A stretch of 64,000 bases of DNA from Campylobacteraceae bacterium. Lineage in GTDB: Bacteria; Campylobacterota; Campylobacteria; Campylobacterales; Sulfurospirillaceae. Positions 22,397-31,541 of the stretch are shown here, one piece after another (the stretch's first letter is position 1; each line of letters opens with the position of its first letter). The DNA is taken from assembly GCA_027050775.1 (NCBI GenBank), contig JALUBH010000026.1, positions 1 to 64,000 on the forward strand, written 5' to 3'. The notes under the pieces are model-generated. The model did no database searches, was not told the DNA's origin, and was given only the letters and a program-made list of their open reading frames with translations. A program made the translations under genes and the position numbers.

Positions 22397-23311
22397 GTGA
22401 CCTAACATCAGTACAATTATACTGAGCAAAACTATACCTGCTGGTTTGTTATACAATTTTGTAGCAGTTATATAGACGAGTATGATGGATGAAGAGATCA
22501 TGCACAAGACATCAAATCCACTTTTAGTCAAATCTACATGTAGAGGATTTACTAGAGCAGCTGACCCTAATACAACTGCAAAATTTGCGACATTGCTGCC
22601 TATTATATTTCCGATTGCCATATCGGTATTATTTTTTCTGACTGCTATGATGCTGACAACAAGTTCAGGTAGACTCGTACCAAATGCTATAAGTATTAGT
22701 GCTATAACCCACTCGCTTATACCAAAATTTAGTGCGATTTGTGAGGCGCTTTGTATGGTGTATTTTGCACCTACTATCACAAAAACAAAGCCGATTATGA
22801 GAAAAACTGATGTTTTTCCCCATGCAAATTTTTCTTTTATAATATCTTTATCTATGGAATTCAATAATATCTTTCTATCGTTATTTAAAAATAATAGATA
22901 TGCAAACATTAAGATAAAAAAGATGACTCCATCAAACCTGCTAAGCATACCATCATAAGACATCAAAAGAAAAAATAGAGGAGGTATTATTATCCAAACG
23001 CTGTCATTTTTATATATATCTCTTTTTGGCTTTAAATTTTTTGACAATAAAAATATAGCACCCAAAACCAAAGATATATTGAAAGTAACACTTCCTAATA
23101 CATTTGCAACTGCCATATCAGATTTTCCCTCATAGCTAGCCGTAACAGATGCTGCCATCTCAGGAAGGCTTGTGCCCAAGGCAATGACAGTAGCGCCAAT
23201 GATGAAAGACGGTATTTTAAAGTGCAAAGCTATCTTTTCCGATTGATTGACTATATGGTCAGCGCCATATATAAGAGCAGCCATAGATACTAAAAATATG
23301 ATATAGACCAT
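22385..23311 (-). CDS. CaCA-family Na+/Ca2+ exchanger (YrbG type)
   Basis: A 308-residue inner-membrane cation exchanger with two homologous halves of about five helices. The alpha repeats are GTSLPEMAASVTASYEGKSD in the first half and GTSLPELVVSIIAV in the second; each Glu is an ion ligand. Later LGSVTFNISLVLG and IGSNVANFAVVLG match as well. It may export calcium or exchange other cations; the ion is not determined. Its start touches the stop of ybeY. Near its 3' end lies a TCTACATGTAGA palindrome, read as Leu-His-Val-Asp. Confidence 0.92.
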   Translation of the reverse strand: MVYIIFLVSMAALIYGADHIVNQSEKIALHFKIPSFIIGATVIALGTSLPEMAASVTASYEGKSDMAVANVLGSVTFNISLVLGAIFLLSKNLKPKRDIYKNDSVWIIIPPLFFLLMSYDGMLSRFDGVIFFILMFAYLLFLNNDRKILLNSIDKDIIKEKFAWGKTSVFLIIGFVFVIVGAKYTIQSASQIALNFGISEWVIALILIAFGTSLPELVVSIIAVRKNNTDMAIGNIIGSNVANFAVVLGSAALVNPLHVDLTKSGFDVLCMISSSIILVYITATKLYNKPAGIVLLSIIVLMLGHSFS

Positions 23312-23736
23312 TAGACACTCTCCCTTGTTCTTACTATCAAACTTTTTGGCAAATCAAATTGTCTTATCGTTTTCTCCTCTTTTTCTCTCATCTCGCCATT
23401 GTCAATTTCATGGTCATATCCCAAGAGATGAAGTAATCCATGTATAAATAAAAGCGCCATCTCGTCATCTTTGCTATGAGAAAATTTATCTGTAGCTTCG
23501 ATTACTTTGTCCGCATTTATGACTATACTTCCAAGCGGTGTATGCTCCATGGGTTCAAGCGGAAAGCTTAAAACATCTGTGCTAGAATCAACTCCCCTTG
23601 CATTTTTATTGAGTTCTTTCATCTTTGCATTGCCTACGATCAGGAGTTCTATATCTTTATCTGAAAATTTATCGGCTATATTATGTATGATTCTATCATC
23701 AAATTTAAAGTTTATCTCGTTTTGAATCAAAAGCAT
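23311..23736 (-). CDS. ybeY: Endoribonuclease/rRNA maturation factor YbeY
   Basis: A 141-residue single-domain metalloprotein. The zinc site HGLLHLLGYDH (His99, His103, His109) is complete, and the preceding ADKVIEATDKF-type region and TDVLSFPLE fit the family. YbeY takes part in 16S rRNA 3'-end maturation and ribosome quality control. It lies between the MurF-N-like gene and the exchanger, with single-base junctions on both sides, so all three are likely one transcript. Confidence 0.95.
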   Translation of the reverse strand: MLLIQNEINFKFDDRIIHNIADKFSDKDIELLIVGNAKMKELNKNARGVDSSTDVLSFPLEPMEHTPLGSIVINADKVIEATDKFSHSKDDEMALLFIHGLLHLLGYDHEIDNGEMREKEEKTIRQFDLPKSLIVRTRESV

Positions 23737-24731
23737 TAAAACAAGCTCCTGTAAATTCGTTTTTTTGGCTCAAATATCTCTTTATAATTAGCTTTTGCTC
23801 CAAATACCAAAATATATCTAAAGTTTTTGCCTAATAAATCTTTTAATTCTTGAGCATCACTAAATAAAAAAATATTTTTGTAATGTGAAAAATAGTTTCT
23901 ATACCTTTTTGGTATGCAAGTGATAACCTCTTTTGAAAAGTCTGATAAATATTTTATTTCAAAATCTAAAAAATCCATATTTTCTTCAAATATGATGGCT
24001 TTCTCCCCTTGTCCAAAATCTTTTTTGTTTAAGTTATGATCTATAAAAAGAGGTGAAAAATGCCTATGCAGAGATAAATTGTGAACATTAAAAGATATAT
24101 TTTTATCTTTTAAAAAGTTTGTCATAATGCAGAGTTTTTCTATAAATATCGTTGGAATTTTTATCTCTTGACAAAAATTTCCGTTACATGTAAAAGATGA
24201 ATAAAAAGGGCTCTTTGACTTAAATTTTACTACATCGCATTTTGTATTTATCCTCTGCAAATCGGGATCTATACTCAAGGCAAGTCTCTCATCACTGCAG
24301 GTATATTTTATATTTTCACCAGATTTTTTGATTGCTATGAGAGTGCTGTAGACATTTGATGGCAACTCAACAAATTCATGACTTTTTGTTATACAATGTA
24401 ATATTTCTTGAGATATGTCATCTAAAAAAATAATTTTACTGTTTTTTCTACTGAATTCGTATCGGGAGAGTTTTATACAGGCAAGCCTTAGAGAATCAAC
24501 CTCTATCCAAGCAATTTCAGGATCTAAAATCTTATATATTTTTTCTGATATTATCGCAAATGCCCCATTTTCAAGAGCTACCTTTTGTTCCTGCTCCGAG
24601 TTATTTATGTCTAGATACAAATCTCCTCTTTTTACGAGAAGAGGGTTGATTTTGATGGACTCTGTTTGGTTGACAGATGGAAAATTTTGTAAAATTCCAT
24701 CTGTCAAGCGAATTGTATCTTCAATTCTCAT
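23736..24731 (-). CDS. Protein with MurE/MurF-type N-terminal domain but no ligase core
   Basis: 331 residues. Residues about 25-95 read like the UDP-substrate-binding domain of MurE/MurF: INPLLVKRGDLYLDINN, VALENGAFAIISEK and IAWIEVDSLRLACIKLSRYEF fall in the expected order. The ATP-binding GTNGKT motif that should follow is absent; instead KIIFLDDISQEILHCIT begins a domain I do not recognise. So it is not an active Mur ligase as it stands. It overlaps metG by four bases and ybeY by one. The function is unknown; binding of a cell-wall nucleotide precursor is a guess. Confidence 0.7.
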   Translation of the reverse strand: MRIEDTIRLTDGILQNFPSVNQTESIKINPLLVKRGDLYLDINNSEQEQKVALENGAFAIISEKIYKILDPEIAWIEVDSLRLACIKLSRYEFSRKNSKIIFLDDISQEILHCITKSHEFVELPSNVYSTLIAIKKSGENIKYTCSDERLALSIDPDLQRINTKCDVVKFKSKSPFYSSFTCNGNFCQEIKIPTIFIEKLCIMTNFLKDKNISFNVHNLSLHRHFSPLFIDHNLNKKDFGQGEKAIIFEENMDFLDFEIKYLSDFSKEVITCIPKRYRNYFSHYKNIFLFSDAQELKDLLGKNFRYILVFGAKANYKEIFEPKKRIYRSLF

Positions 24732-26653
24732 CCAACAGATGAACCGTTTTGTTTTTGTTTTTCAGGTCTCATTAGAGATAATCCCTCACTATCTTTTGCA
24801 GCTAGTAACATTCCCTCACTAACCAACCCCATGATTTTTGCCGGTTTTAGATTTGCTACAACACAAATCTGAGTATTTACCAAAGATTCAGGTGTATAAT
24901 ACTCTTTTATACCTGCAACTATCTGTCTTGGTTTTCCCTCGCCCAAATCCACCTGTAGCTTTAGAAGTTTTTTGCTTTTTGGAACTTCTTGTGCTTCCAT
25001 AACAGTTGCAATCTTTAATTTTGTTTCAAAAAATTGGTCTATAGTGATAAGTGAATCTTCTTGTTTTTTCTCTTCCTTTTTTGTTTCTAGTTTTTTGATA
25101 CTAGGTGCGGGTGTAAGTAGAAGCTCTGCTTCAATCTTCGGAAAAAGAGGAGGAACTTTTTGGATGATAAAATCATCTAGCAATTCACCATCCTCTATAA
25201 ATCTTCTATAACTTTCATAATTGATATCAAAATTCATAGCACTTGCTATTTTTTGGGTAGTTTTTGGCATAACGGGATGTAACAAAATGGAGACTCTAGC
25301 CAGTATATTTGCAACCATAGCAACAGTGGCAAAGGCAAAATCTTTATTGTTGTTTTTCATCTTGACCCAAGGTTCGTATATGGTAATTGATTGGTTTGCT
25401 ATAGTAAGAGCTCTCCAGAGTTCTTCAAGATATCTGTTTGTCTGTAAATCATTTAGATTTGTTTCGGAGATTTTTATATGTTCCATAACAGAAGCAAGCT
25501 CTTTTTTATGATAATCCAAGACATTTTTTGAAGATATGCTAAAATCACTATATTTGCCACTCATTCCGATGATTCTGTTTAAGAGGTTTCCAAGCTCATT
25601 GCTTAAATCTGAATTTATCCTATCTACAAGAGCTTTTTGAGAGAAATCTCCATCTTGTCCAAAAGGAACTTCTCGAAGCATAAAATATCTAAAATTTTCA
25701 AGTCCGTAGGCATCTGCCACCTCTTTTGGATTTACAACATTGCCTTTTGATTTGCTCATCTTTTCACCATTTCTAGTCCACCAACCGTGTGCTGCCACAT
25801 GCTTTGGTAAAGGAAGCCCAAGGCTCATCAAAAAAGCCGGCCAATAGATAGCATGAAAACGAAGTATATCTTTGCCGACAAGTTGTACGGATGCTGGCCA
25901 GTATTTCATATTTTTTTCATCATTACCGTAGCCTAGAGCAGTTATGTAGTTTAAAAGAGCATCTAGCCAAACATACATGACATGCTTATCGTCATTCATA
26001 TCGCTAGGGAGTTTTACTCCCCAGTCAAAACTTGTTCTAGTGATAGACAAGTCCCTTAGCCCATGCTTGACAAAGCTTATGACTTCACTCTTTTTTCCTT
26101 TTGGTAGTACGCATTTTTCATCATCACTGTACCATTTTAAAAGTTTCTCTTGATAGTTGGAAAGTTTAAAAAAGTAACTCTCTTCTTTAACTATTCTTGT
26201 CTCTTTTCCGCAATCAGGGCAGAGGTTTTCATCTATAAGTTGAGTATCGGTAAAAAATGTTTCGCAACTGACGCAATAGTGCCCTTCATATTCACCTTTG
26301 TATATGTCTCCACTATCAAACATTGTTTTAAAGGCTTTTTGAACTCCGACTTTATGCTCAATGTCTGTTGTTCTGATAAATTTGTCATAACTTATCTCAA
26401 ATTCATCCCAAAGCTCTTTAAATTTTCCGCTTATTTCATCTGCATATTCTTGTGGGGTTCTACCTCTTGAAAGGGCTGCTTCTTCAATTTTTTGACCATG
26501 TTCATCAGTACCTGTCAGAAAAAAAGTATCATATCCTTTTAATCTGTAGTATCTAGCCATAGTGTCGGCAATTATCGTAGTGTATGCGTGTCCTATGTGA
26601 GGAACATCGTTCACATAATAAATTGGTGTTGTAACAAAAGCTTTTTCACTCAT
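24728..26653 (-). CDS. metG: Methionyl-tRNA synthetase
   Basis: A 641-residue class Ia synthetase. HIGH is at 19-22 in NDVPHIGHAYTT, a zinc-type CVSCETFF...CPDCG knuckle lies in the connective domain, and KMSKSKGN is near residue 298. The C-terminal 110 residues form a tRNA-binding OB-fold (FFETKLKIATVMEAQEVPKS), giving the dimerising type. The start is ATG 26653, with a short gap from the 62-aa gene upstream. Its end overlaps the MurF-N-like gene by four bases. Confidence 0.97.
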   Translation of the reverse strand: MSEKAFVTTPIYYVNDVPHIGHAYTTIIADTMARYYRLKGYDTFFLTGTDEHGQKIEEAALSRGRTPQEYADEISGKFKELWDEFEISYDKFIRTTDIEHKVGVQKAFKTMFDSGDIYKGEYEGHYCVSCETFFTDTQLIDENLCPDCGKETRIVKEESYFFKLSNYQEKLLKWYSDDEKCVLPKGKKSEVISFVKHGLRDLSITRTSFDWGVKLPSDMNDDKHVMYVWLDALLNYITALGYGNDEKNMKYWPASVQLVGKDILRFHAIYWPAFLMSLGLPLPKHVAAHGWWTRNGEKMSKSKGNVVNPKEVADAYGLENFRYFMLREVPFGQDGDFSQKALVDRINSDLSNELGNLLNRIIGMSGKYSDFSISSKNVLDYHKKELASVMEHIKISETNLNDLQTNRYLEELWRALTIANQSITIYEPWVKMKNNNKDFAFATVAMVANILARVSILLHPVMPKTTQKIASAMNFDINYESYRRFIEDGELLDDFIIQKVPPLFPKIEAELLLTPAPSIKKLETKKEEKKQEDSLITIDQFFETKLKIATVMEAQEVPKSKKLLKLQVDLGEGKPRQIVAGIKEYYTPESLVNTQICVVANLKPAKIMGLVSEGMLLAAKDSEGLSLMRPEKQKQNGSSVG

Positions 26654-26662
26654 CTCTATCCT

Positions 26663-26851
26663 TTAAAATTCAAATCCGCCGCTTTGTCCCTTAGACATAC
26701 TTTTATAAACGGCATCTATATACTTTTTTCTTATCTCACAATCAAAGAGTTTTTCACAATCAAAACAGCTGGTTAAATCACGATTTCTTTGACACTCTTT
26801 CAACTTTTCAGTAGCATTTTTTAAATCTTCTTTGTATTTTGCATCATCCAT
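26663..26851 (-). CDS. Small conserved-looking Cys-rich protein
   Basis: 62 residues: charged, helical at the N-terminus, then CFDCEKLFDC, a compact four-Cys cluster that may bind a metal, and a Gly-rich end GQSGGFEF. It overlaps the small FBPase gene by eight bases and lies nine bases before metG, so it is expressed in that operon. I do not recognise a named family. The tight spacing and in-frame coupling argue that it is a real gene. Confidence 0.72.
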   Translation of the reverse strand: MDDAKYKEDLKNATEKLKECQRNRDLTSCFDCEKLFDCEIRKKYIDAVYKSMSKGQSGGFEF

Positions 26852-27680
26852 TATATTTTAAAACCAACTCTATCTCTTTTTTTGAGCCGAAATAACAAGG
26901 CGTTGTATCGTGAGGATGAGATGGTGTTAAATCCAGTAATCTACTTTTTCCATCAATAGCCTCTCCCCCGGCTTTTTCAAACATAAATGCAAATGGAAAT
27001 ACCTCAAAGATCATCCTCAGTTTTCCTATGGGCTTATCACTGGTGCTAGGATAAGAGAAGAGCCCGCCACCTTTTAAAAGTATTTGATGAAGATCAGGAA
27101 CCATCCCTCCTGAGTACCTCAGTCTGTGACCTCTCGAGTAAATCTCTTCAACTAGTTTTATATGTGATTTTGGCCAATTGCAATGAGTCGCACCTGTTGC
27201 ATTTATGTGCCCTTCATCGTTTAATTCCAAACTTTTTATAAATGTAAAATTGCCGTCATCATTTAGCTTGTACATACCGACATCTTCGTAAGCAGTAACC
27301 ATTTGAGTTGACGGTCCGTATACAACGTATACAGCAGCCACCATATCTTTTCCGCTGTAGCCATTTTTGTATATGCCGAAGATTGAACCCACGCTAAAGT
27401 TTACATTTAACAGGCTTGAGCCATCAAGGGGATCATAGCCTACTAGGTATTTGCCATTTTTATAGATAGGTGTTTTTCCATCTTTTTCTTCGCTAATTAT
27501 CTCTTTTACACTGCTGATTTTTTTAAACTCTTCTTCTATAACCAAATCACTTTTTATATCAAGTTTTAACTGCACATCGCCTGTGGCATTAATATTTTGT
27601 GAATATTCAGAATCGTCTTCTTCTATGAGTTTTTTGATTCTTACAGCCGATTTTTTTATAGCATCAAAAATTTCTACCAC
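26844..27680 (-). CDS. Class I fructose-1,6-bisphosphatase, short form
   Basis: A 278-residue sugar phosphatase of the FBPase/inositol-phosphatase superfamily. The metal site YDPLDGSS is near residue 84, with ISEEKDG before it and RYSGGMVPDLHQIL and EVFPFAFMFEKAGG after it. It is about 70 residues shorter than the second FBPase at 28.9-29.9 kb, with the allosteric N-terminal segment missing. The start is GTG. It may be the gluconeogenic enzyme or act on another sugar bisphosphate; both genes carry intact metal ligands. mobB is eight bases upstream. Confidence 0.85.
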   Translation of the reverse strand: MVEIFDAIKKSAVRIKKLIEEDDSEYSQNINATGDVQLKLDIKSDLVIEEEFKKISSVKEIISEEKDGKTPIYKNGKYLVGYDPLDGSSLLNVNFSVGSIFGIYKNGYSGKDMVAAVYVVYGPSTQMVTAYEDVGMYKLNDDGNFTFIKSLELNDEGHINATGATHCNWPKSHIKLVEEIYSRGHRLRYSGGMVPDLHQILLKGGGLFSYPSTSDKPIGKLRMIFEVFPFAFMFEKAGGEAIDGKSRLLDLTPSHPHDTTPCYFGSKKEIELVLKYNG

Positions 27681-27688
27681 ATTTTACC

Positions 27689-28186
27689 CTATTTAATTTT
27701 TTTGGCATTCTCAAATACCCATTTTATTATAGCATCTGTATCATTCAGGTCCAATATATCCAAATTTTTTGGTATATTGTATCTGTTTAAATCTATACTT
27801 TCATCTATGGCTATCGCATTTGAATATTCAAAATAACTCTCATCTATCTTGTCTCTAAAAATAGAAATTCTAGGTAGAGGAAGAGTTTTTAGGCCTTCTA
27901 CAATCAAAAGATCAAATTCATTAAAAATTCTTATAATTTCATCAAGCTCTTTTCTTTTTTGAGAAAATAATGTAGTCCTAGTTGGGCTTACGACTATGAC
28001 TTCAGCGCCTGTCTGTGCAAACTTCCAGCTATCTTTTCCATTTTGGTCAAAAGTTGCTTTATCGCCCGGGTCGTGTTTGACTATCACAACTTCATATTTT
28101 TGTTTTAATATATTTGATATCTTTACTATCAAAGAGGTTTTTCCGCTGTTTGAAGGACCACTAAAGGCAACTGCTAGTTGTTTCAT
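27689..28186 (-). CDS. mobB: Molybdopterin-guanine dinucleotide biosynthesis protein MobB
   Basis: A 165-residue GTP-binding adaptor. The P-loop is SGPSNSGKTSL near the N-terminus, then VVIVKHDPGDK and LLIVEGLKTLPLPRI, as in MobB. It assists MobA in making the Mo-bisMGD cofactor, which NapA at 36.4 kb needs. It is first in a minus-strand group with the short FBPase; a 137-base gap separates it from the divergent lipoprotein gene. MobB is helpful but not essential in E. coli. Confidence 0.9.
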   Translation of the reverse strand: MKQLAVAFSGPSNSGKTSLIVKISNILKQKYEVVIVKHDPGDKATFDQNGKDSWKFAQTGAEVIVVSPTRTTLFSQKRKELDEIIRIFNEFDLLIVEGLKTLPLPRISIFRDKIDESYFEYSNAIAIDESIDLNRYNIPKNLDILDLNDTDAIIKWVFENAKKIK

Positions 28187-28337
28187 TTTTCGCTTCTCCT
28201 GGATTTTGGGTAAATTTTACAACAGAATCGATTAAGCAAAATCTATTATTTTTGCAAAAAAGATAAATATAGTAAATTTCAGGGGATTATAGCTAAAATT
28301 TGTTTAGCTTTTAATGAGTTTGTTTGGAAAAAAATTT

Positions 28338-28343
28338 TATAAT
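28338..28343 (+). promoter_or_regulatory. Putative -10 promoter box for the lipoprotein gene
   Basis: TATAAT at 28338-28343, preceded by T- and A-rich blocks, 26 bases before the GTG start. TTGGGAG at about 28355-28361 can serve as ribosome site. Many promoters in this phylum rely on the -10 box and upstream periodic AT tracts rather than on a -35 box, so the match is reasonable but untested. Confidence 0.45.
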
Positions 28344-28368
28344 TACTCAAATATTTGGGAGTTGCTCG

Positions 28369-28863
28369 GTGAAGTATATTTTTTTACTCTTTGTCTTGAT
28401 CTTTAGTTCTTGCTCATATAAGCATGACAGTCTTTATGTGAGTAGTAAAAAAACTACAGAACAGGGTGTTGCAAATACTAAAAAAACACAGATTATGAAA
28501 AATGGTAAAGTAAAAATATTTGTGACGGTTACATATCTTGATTCCCTTAAAAATCAAAAGATTATAGACAAAAACAAAGAGCAGTTTGTAGTAGGTTTTT
28601 ATTTTGTAAATTTTGGCACAAAAGAGATAGAAAAAAAGCTGAGCGTAAAAGATATCAAATTTAGTATAGAAGATGATACACATCTTGTGAGTGTAAAAAA
28701 GCTGAAACCAAATAGTTCCATTTTGCAGATAATCCCTGCATCAAACCCTTGGAGTCAGTACTTTTTGGTACAAACCCCAAGGATATACAAAAATATTATA
28801 AAATTTACTCTAAAAGTAGATTCATATAAAAAAACTGTACTTGAGTTTGAAAAAAACTACTAG
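28369..28863 (+). CDS. Putative lipoprotein of unknown function
   Basis: A 164-residue exported protein. The signal peptide ends in LIFSSCSY, a lipobox-like cleavage site, so it should be lipidated. GTG 28369 is chosen as start because TTGGGAG lies just upstream and the signal peptide begins cleanly there; a farther ATG gives 15 extra residues ahead of it. The mature part is beta-rich (KVKIFVTVTYLD, QFVVGFYFVNFG) and may form an immunoglobulin-like fold. No family is recognised. It is monocistronic and its stop overlaps the convergent large FBPase gene by four bases. Confidence 0.7.
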   Translation: MKYIFLLFVLIFSSCSYKHDSLYVSSKKTTEQGVANTKKTQIMKNGKVKIFVTVTYLDSLKNQKIIDKNKEQFVVGFYFVNFGTKEIEKKLSVKDIKFSIEDDTHLVSVKKLKPNSSILQIIPASNPWSQYFLVQTPRIYKNIIKFTLKVDSYKKTVLEFEKNY

Positions 28864-29906
28864 TTTTTATGTTTCTTTAAAAAATCCACCGCTTCAAATA
28901 CTGTCTCTTTGTTCCCAATGATAAGAGGAGTTCTTTGGTGTATACCGGTGGGTTGGATATCAAGTATGTTTTTGCCTGTGTCATCCATCGCTGCTCCTCC
29001 TGCTTGTTCGGCTAAAAATGCCAAGGGAGCTGCTTCATAAAGAAGTCTCAGCTTTCCACTTTTTTTATTTGGGTCTTTTTTGTCTTTAGGATATAAAAAT
29101 ATTCCACCGCTTATAAGATTTCTATGAAAGTCGGCAACTAAAGAGCCTATGTATCTTGAGGATATTTCACTATCTTTTATGTGCTCTATATATTTTTGCA
29201 TATTTTTATCCCAGTGTCTGTAGTTTCCCTCATTTACACTTAGGTATTTGCATCTCTTTGGAATTTTTATGTTTTTGTGCGAAAGATAGAACTCGCCTAC
29301 ACTTGGGTCTAGTGTGAAGCCATTGACTCCATCTCCTGTGGTAAAAACCATCATAGTACTTGAGCCGTACAAGATATATCCGGCGGCTACTTGTTTGTTT
29401 CCTTTTTGCAAGAAATCATCGGCAGTTCCGGCAACATCATAAGATGATGCATCTGAGCTGGAAGTTATGCGTTTTTGTATAGAAAAAATTGTCCCTATGC
29501 TCACATTTACATCGATATTTGAAGATCCATCAAGTGGATCAAATGCGAGAGTATATTTTCCGCTATAACCTTCTTTAACAGGGATTACCTTTTCCTCTTC
29601 TTCGGAGACCATCGCACAAACATAGCCACAACTTTCCATTCGTTTTTTGATTGTGTTGTTTGTTAGTTCATCTAGATTTTGTACCTCTTCGCCTTGGATA
29701 TTTTTTTTGCCCGATTGTCCTAGTATGTCTGCAAGTCCTGCTTTATTGACTTCGGCATTGATAGTTTTCGCGGCAACTATGAGCTCATTTAAGAGTCCTG
29801 TTAAATCTCCTTTGGCTTCAGGAAACATATGTTGTAAATCCATAATGTATCTACTGACAGTGATACCTAAAGGTTTATCTACCATCTCATTACTCCTTGG
29901 TTTCAT
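28860..29906 (-). CDS. fbp: Class I fructose-1,6-bisphosphatase, full length
   Basis: A 348-residue FBPase, the committed step of gluconeogenesis and a Calvin-cycle-type reaction elsewhere. MVSEEEEKV gives the first metal-binding acidic residues, FDPLDGSSNIDVN lies near 124, then YILYGSSTMMV, RYIGSLVADFHRNLISGG and EAAPLAFLAEQAGG bind the sugar. The length is standard for the family. It is the second FBPase within 3 kb; the two are distant paralogues, not a recent duplication. The slt gene lies 21 bases beyond its start on the same strand. Confidence 0.95.
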   Translation of the reverse strand: MKPRSNEMVDKPLGITVSRYIMDLQHMFPEAKGDLTGLLNELIVAAKTINAEVNKAGLADILGQSGKKNIQGEEVQNLDELTNNTIKKRMESCGYVCAMVSEEEEKVIPVKEGYSGKYTLAFDPLDGSSNIDVNVSIGTIFSIQKRITSSSDASSYDVAGTADDFLQKGNKQVAAGYILYGSSTMMVFTTGDGVNGFTLDPSVGEFYLSHKNIKIPKRCKYLSVNEGNYRHWDKNMQKYIEHIKDSEISSRYIGSLVADFHRNLISGGIFLYPKDKKDPNKKSGKLRLLYEAAPLAFLAEQAGGAAMDDTGKNILDIQPTGIHQRTPLIIGNKETVFEAVDFLKKHKN

Positions 29907-29927
29907 TTTTCATATGGTACCATAAGC

Positions 29928-31541
29928 TTACTTTAAATCAGTTATTAAGCGGTTTAATGATACTTTTTCTCCCAAAAGTTGCATATATATTATGTAGTTT
30001 GCCAAGACTTTTTTGCCGTATTTTCTTGTCTGCGAGTAGCTTATCAACTCCATACTCAAAAAGGGTTCATACTCTCCTTTTGTAAAAAATCTTCCGGATT
30101 TTAGTATCCTTCTTGTGTATCCTATACCACCATTGTATGCGTATGCAACGAGAAGAGGGTGATGCAACTTTTTTACAAGGTAATTCAAATGAAGGTTTGC
30201 AAATTTATATGCAGTTTTAGGGTTGAACATATTATCGATATCAAAGTTTTTGATTTTTTGATTTTTTGCAGTCGCACGAGCTAAAAAAGGCATAAATTGC
30301 ATCATACCAAGTGCATAAGATGTAGAAACAGAAGCCGGTATAAATCTGCTTTCTTGTCTCGCAAGTGCAAGTATGAGTGCTTTTCTTTGCTTGGTGTAGC
30401 TGTTTAAAAAGCCATAAAAAGGCATAGGAAAGTAGTGAGTTTTATACCCGTTTGCTCTTTCTAGTAAAAATGTATATTGACCTATTGTATTTTTATATTT
30501 GAAATTTTTTGCTACCTTTTCTAATGAAGTTGAATTTTCATCTTTTATATTTCGCAAAAAAGTTGTCCATAAAAACGGGTCTTCTATGTTGTATTTTTTA
30601 TCCTTGTTTTTTATCCTTGGTGATTTGATATTATCAAACTTTATGGAGGATTTTTCGTGTGCATAAATTGTATATATATTTACATCAAAACTAGAATTTA
30701 ACTCTTTTATATATTTTTTGTCTTTTGTGATTAAATACTTCCAAAAGTTAATCTTATCTCTGTCAAACCTATAATAAGCCTTTTTATAAGCCTTATTGAG
30801 ATAATTTATGGCCAAAGTTTTTTGATTTTGTTCTAGTGCATTTAAACCGAGAAAAAAGAGTGATTTTTGTGTTAGATTTTGATTTGGCTCTACATGTAGG
30901 AGAGATTTTTGAAGATTTTCAAGCTCCCTCGCAGTGACTATGAGCTCTATAGTTTTGTTAAATCCTGGAAAATACGCAAGCTGGTTTATCTTATCTTTGG
31001 ATATCTCTTTATTGAATAATTTTTTTCTGTTTCTCTCTCCTGCCTTATTGAAAATTTCTATAAATTTTTTGTTTTTTTTAAGAGCCTCTTGCATTATATT
31101 TTTTTGGCTGATGATTTGAAGTGTTTCGTTTATATCTTTATACTTTTTTAGTCTTTTTGATAGGTTTTTTGTTGTGTTTTTATCAAGTGAAAGTGCATCA
31201 TAAATACTCAGACCTATCGCAATACACTCGTCATCTGTCTTTAAGAGAGAGGCAGTTTTTAACTTGAGGCACTTGGAAACTTTTTTAAAACCTTTATCAT
31301 TCAACCTCTTTGCAAAGGAGTAAAAAAGCTTGAAATTTACCCGTTTTGTTTGTTCTAAGAGCTTTTGCGCTTCACTGTTTGTTACATTTTTTTCATTTAG
31401 GTATCTGTATATATAGTAGTCTTTGGCTATACTTCTTGGAAGTTTATAAAAAGATGAAAAATTTTGCGGCATTTTAGCATACAAAATAAATGGCAAAACA
31501 AGGCACAAAAGTGATATTGTGCCCTTGAAATTAAACAGCAT
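29928..31541 (-). CDS. slt: Soluble lytic murein transglycosylase (Slt)
   Basis: A 537-residue periplasmic enzyme. A signal peptide precedes a long alpha-helical, superhelix-type region (about 30-370) that forms the U-shaped body. The catalytic domain has Glu in LALARQESRFIP near residue 393, then ALGMMQFMPFLA and LVAYAYNGG, standard for family 1A. Slt recycles peptidoglycan with AmiC/AmpG-type systems. It overlaps yggT by 11 bases; slt-yggT adjacency is shared with Campylobacter and Helicobacter. Confidence 0.93.
   Translation of the reverse strand: MLFNFKGTISLLCLVLPFILYAKMPQNFSSFYKLPRSIAKDYYIYRYLNEKNVTNSEAQKLLEQTKRVNFKLFYSFAKRLNDKGFKKVSKCLKLKTASLLKTDDECIAIGLSIYDALSLDKNTTKNLSKRLKKYKDINETLQIISQKNIMQEALKKNKKFIEIFNKAGERNRKKLFNKEISKDKINQLAYFPGFNKTIELIVTARELENLQKSLLHVEPNQNLTQKSLFFLGLNALEQNQKTLAINYLNKAYKKAYYRFDRDKINFWKYLITKDKKYIKELNSSFDVNIYTIYAHEKSSIKFDNIKSPRIKNKDKKYNIEDPFLWTTFLRNIKDENSTSLEKVAKNFKYKNTIGQYTFLLERANGYKTHYFPMPFYGFLNSYTKQRKALILALARQESRFIPASVSTSYALGMMQFMPFLARATAKNQKIKNFDIDNMFNPKTAYKFANLHLNYLVKKLHHPLLVAYAYNGGIGYTRRILKSGRFFTKGEYEPFLSMELISYSQTRKYGKKVLANYIIYMQLLGEKVSLNRLITDLK

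Noticed and set aside
22482-22958. Open frame of 158 codons on the plus strand inside the exchanger gene
   Set aside because: The minus strand encodes a clear CaCA exchanger with both alpha repeats; the plus-strand product is low-complexity Ser/Ile/Thr sequence.
24184-24193. TTACATGTAA as a further member of the palindrome family
   Set aside because: It shares only the 8-base centre TACATGTA and neither GAGG arm, so it may be chance. It is listed among weak cores but not counted as a copy.
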